Assembly (NCBI GenBank): GCA_964020085.1
Contig: OZ026601.1
Coordinates: forward strand, 1,823,501-1,887,500
Reading direction: 5' to 3'
Origin: Micromussa lordhowensis
Lineage: Eukaryota; Cnidaria; Anthozoa; Scleractinia; Lobophylliidae
DNA: 64,000 nucleotides
Both the position numbers and the translations under genes were made by a program. Below are positions 63,401 to 64,000 of this stretch, piece after piece (the stretch's first letter is position 1; the number at the start of each line of letters is the position of its first letter). The notes under the pieces were generated by a model that did no database searches, had not been told where the DNA came from, and worked only from the letters and a program-made list of their open reading frames with translations.

Positions 63401-63637
63401 AAGATACTCCATTTGGTGCGATATGTTTCCACTATGTGTCATTGCTTGTAGCAAAGTTGCTGTGAAACAAAATAATACAAGACTATAATATTACTAGGGT
63501 ATCTAAAAGATAGTAATGCTGCAGTACATTCTGTTGATACTGACATATCTTATGCTGTGATTCATCTACCTGTGTGTTCCAAGACTTTCAAGAAGTAACC
63601 TTTAGTTCTCAAAGTAGTGTCAAATCGTAGTGTGTAA
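48975..63637 (-). CDS. POLR1B: RNA polymerase I second-largest subunit (partial)
   Basis: Twenty-two exons run right to left: 63637-63570, 63459-63353, 62834-62699, 62618-62545, 61976-61770, 61652-61500, 60036-59992, 59704-59597, 59272-59198, 58698-58597, 58125-58042, 57956-57899, 56144-56048, 54315-54243, 53467-53399, 53212-53154, 52941-52844, 52104-51979, 51123-50996, 50459-50412, 49534-49418 and 49199-48975. All junctions are in phase, giving the C-terminal 751 residues; the human protein is about 1135, so some 380 N-terminal residues lie beyond the window. Landmarks are FRCVHRG...[102 protein letters not shown] text (here [13 protein letters not shown]), [17 protein letters not shown] and a C-terminal zinc site (CTKCGS...CITC). 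The ending [20 protein letters not shown] separates Pol I from the Pol II and III paralogues. It forms the active-centre cleft that transcribes rRNA in the nucleolus. Confidence 0.95.
49735..49880. repeat. Dispersed repeat, copy 1
   Basis: The segment with TTATTTGGTTTATCAAACGA, GTTGGCCACCGTAAAGAGAT and CTGACGTTTCGAGTG recurs in the opposite orientation at about 54385-54510. It is a transposon fragment; the class was not established. Confidence 0.65.
50269..50370. repeat. About 100-bp dispersed repeat, copy 1
   Basis: AGCCAATCAGATGACACGCA followed by TAA..GATGTCATCA also occurs at 50845-50935 and 55160-55265, preceded in all three by a CACGTGA- or CACATGA-containing segment. All three copies are in POLR1B introns in the same orientation. 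Confidence 0.8.
50470..50847. repeat. 189-bp tandem duplication in POLR1B intron
   Basis: Two consecutive units (about 50470-50658 and 50659-50847) are almost identical. For example, CAGAATAATTCACAGCAGTA occurs at 50477 and 50666, an offset of 189. Only isolated differences are visible (CAGTC versus TGTCG near the ends). It flanks exon 20 on its upstream side without duplicating coding sequence. Confidence 0.9.
50845..50935. repeat. About 100-bp dispersed repeat, copy 2
   Basis: Second copy of the AGCCAATCAGATGACACGCA repeat; see 50269-50370. Confidence 0.8.
51684..51956. mobile_element. MITE, TTTTCAATTGAG family
   Basis: It begins AGAGCGTTTTTCAATTGAGC and ends near TTCGACACTCGAGTAAGAAC, with CCAATCA motifs and GCGCGGGAAAACGAGTGCG inside. 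It is related to 36073-36203 and 58230-58405 and lies in a POLR1B intron. Confidence 0.65.
53918..53986. repeat. 69-bp hairpin in POLR1B intron
   Basis: AATTTCGTCATCACATTGTC continues to a loop containing GGATCC and is followed by its complement, with arms of about 27 bases that match almost perfectly. It is probably the centre of a foldback element. Confidence 0.75.
54385..54510. repeat. Dispersed repeat, copy 2 (inverted)
   Basis: Inverted partner of 49735-49880, sharing ATCTCTTTACGGTGGCCAAT and GTTGATAAACCAAATTATCT. Confidence 0.65.
54545..54783. mobile_element. 239-bp MITE
   Basis: CCGTAGGAAAAAAAGATGGC at the left pairs with GCCATCTTTTTTCCTACGG at the right. No ORF. It lies in a POLR1B intron. 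Confidence 0.7.
55160..55265. repeat. About 100-bp dispersed repeat, copy 3
   Basis: Third copy of the AGCCAATCAGATGACACGCA repeat; see 50269-50370. Confidence 0.8.
56891..57574 (+). mobile_element. 684-bp transposon with TIRs and MADF/Myb-like ORF
   Basis: GGTACTGGCAAAC opens the element and GTTTGCCAGTACC closes it. Many subterminal copies of ACATTGTTGCGGACAC-like motifs occur on both strands. It sits in POLR1B intron 12 of the modelled exons, opposite in orientation to the gene. It encodes one DNA-binding-like ORF and no catalytic transposase. Confidence 0.75.
57125..57596 (+). CDS. MADF/Myb-SANT-like protein of a transposon
   Basis: From the ATG at 57125 the frame stays open to the TGA-bounded end at 57596, about 157 codons, of which the last part is read through the terminal repeat. 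The core, about residues 38-100, shows the spacing of a MADF or Myb/SANT-like trihelix: [19 protein letters not shown], a central W in [10 protein letters not shown], and [12 protein letters not shown]. Such domains accompany transposases in PIF/Harbinger elements, where they bind the terminal repeats. Here it is the only ORF and could act as a DNA-binding helper or be a captured gene fragment. Expression is unknown. Confidence 0.55.
58230..58405. repeat. Partial MITE related to 51684-51956
   Basis: CACTGTAGCCAATCACAAACC and GCGCGGGAAAACGGGTGCG, then TTCTGATTGGATGAAAAAGT, match the interior of the 51.7-kb element. The ends are missing or diverged. Confidence 0.6.
60841..60976. repeat. Inverted repeat in POLR1B intron
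   Basis: AATAGGACT followed by GAGTCCAATTCGG.ATGTAATCATAC on the left pairs with GTATGATTACAGACTGAATTGG and AGTCCTATT on the right. It is likely a MITE. Confidence 0.65.
62284..62420 (+). mobile_element. Possible tRNA-derived SINE in POLR1B intron
   Basis: TGGCCTGGTGGTTAAGGTG resembles an A box and CAGGTCTCAGATTCCTGCC a degenerate B box. It is followed by a short CTAACCCTAACCCTAAAT run. Confidence 0.45.
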
Positions 63638-64000
63638 CTTAAAATCTGTCCTTGTATGCATCAACTTGATGCACGATGACGACTATAATATTATTAAAAT
63701 ACTAGACCAGTGGAGGCAGATATTCATTGAAAGTTGGTTGAAGTTATTCACCAAGCAATCTGTTTGTCCGAACTCTGATCCAGGGTTTCAAAAACATAAG
63801 CCATCTCTACACAGAATCTGCTTCAATTTACAAAATCATAGCTAGCCAACTGTTGTAGATAATAATTAGTTACAGTATGCCTACAAAACATATTTTATCT
63901 GTACAATCTGTTTTTTCTTTTTTTGCTGCATGCAACTGTATGCAGCAGTTATGCACCTTCACACTGCTGCATAACATGTACATTACCACATACCACACCA

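Noticed and set aside
1..64000. CRISPR arrays, bacterial operons, rRNA or complete tRNA genes
   Set aside because: None seen. The tRNA-like sequences carry A and B boxes but lack a paired acceptor stem, fitting SINEs; the gene structures are eukaryotic throughout.

Overview
The window looks like nuclear DNA of an animal, most likely a cnidarian and probably a stony coral. That is an inference from three things: AT-rich, intron-dense genes with GT-AG introns; animal housekeeping genes that match their vertebrate counterparts exon by exon; and a large load of short foldback transposons. No species-diagnostic marker such as rRNA or mitochondrial sequence is present. Five genes can be modelled with continuous reading frames and matching splice phases, and one further locus is less certain in its 3' half.

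Layout. 1-2.4 kb: foldback transposons. 2.4-5.4 kb (+): a three-exon homeobox gene whose homeodomain has lysine at position 50 and an intron between codons 46 and 47. 5.4-9 kb: non-coding, with repeats. 9.0-12.9 kb (-): a secreted-protein locus made of a signal-peptide exon, a very histidine-rich exon, a linker exon and a 578-codon acidic, cysteine-free exon. Splice phases allow one long protein, a short form with a hydrophobic tail, or skipping of the His exon. 13-21.5 kb: gene-free and rich in foldback elements. 21.6-34.7 kb (+): an 11-exon zinc transporter of the SLC39/ZIP LIV-1 subfamily, closest to ZIP6/ZIP10. 37.7-41.3 kb (-): SNF8, the ESCRT-II subunit VPS22. 41.5-45.6 kb (+): SARNP (CIP29/Tho1), head to head with SNF8 across 186 bp. 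45.6-49 kb: mostly empty. 49.0-63.6 kb (-): 22 exons of POLR1B, the second-largest RNA polymerase I subunit, complete at its C terminus and running off the right edge of the window at its N terminus.

The genes do not form one pathway. Three are housekeeping genes (endosomal sorting, mRNA export, rRNA transcription), with SNF8 and SARNP apparently sharing a promoter. The ZIP transporter and the His-rich/acidic secreted locus both carry His-rich extracellular segments that could bind metal and lie about 9 kb apart, but a functional link is only a guess. The most novel-looking items are the His/acidic locus with its phase-symmetric cassette, the divergent K50 homeobox, a small transposon carrying a MADF/Myb-like DNA-binding ORF inside a POLR1B intron, and near-perfect palindromic elements with 9-bp target duplications, one nested inside another repeat.
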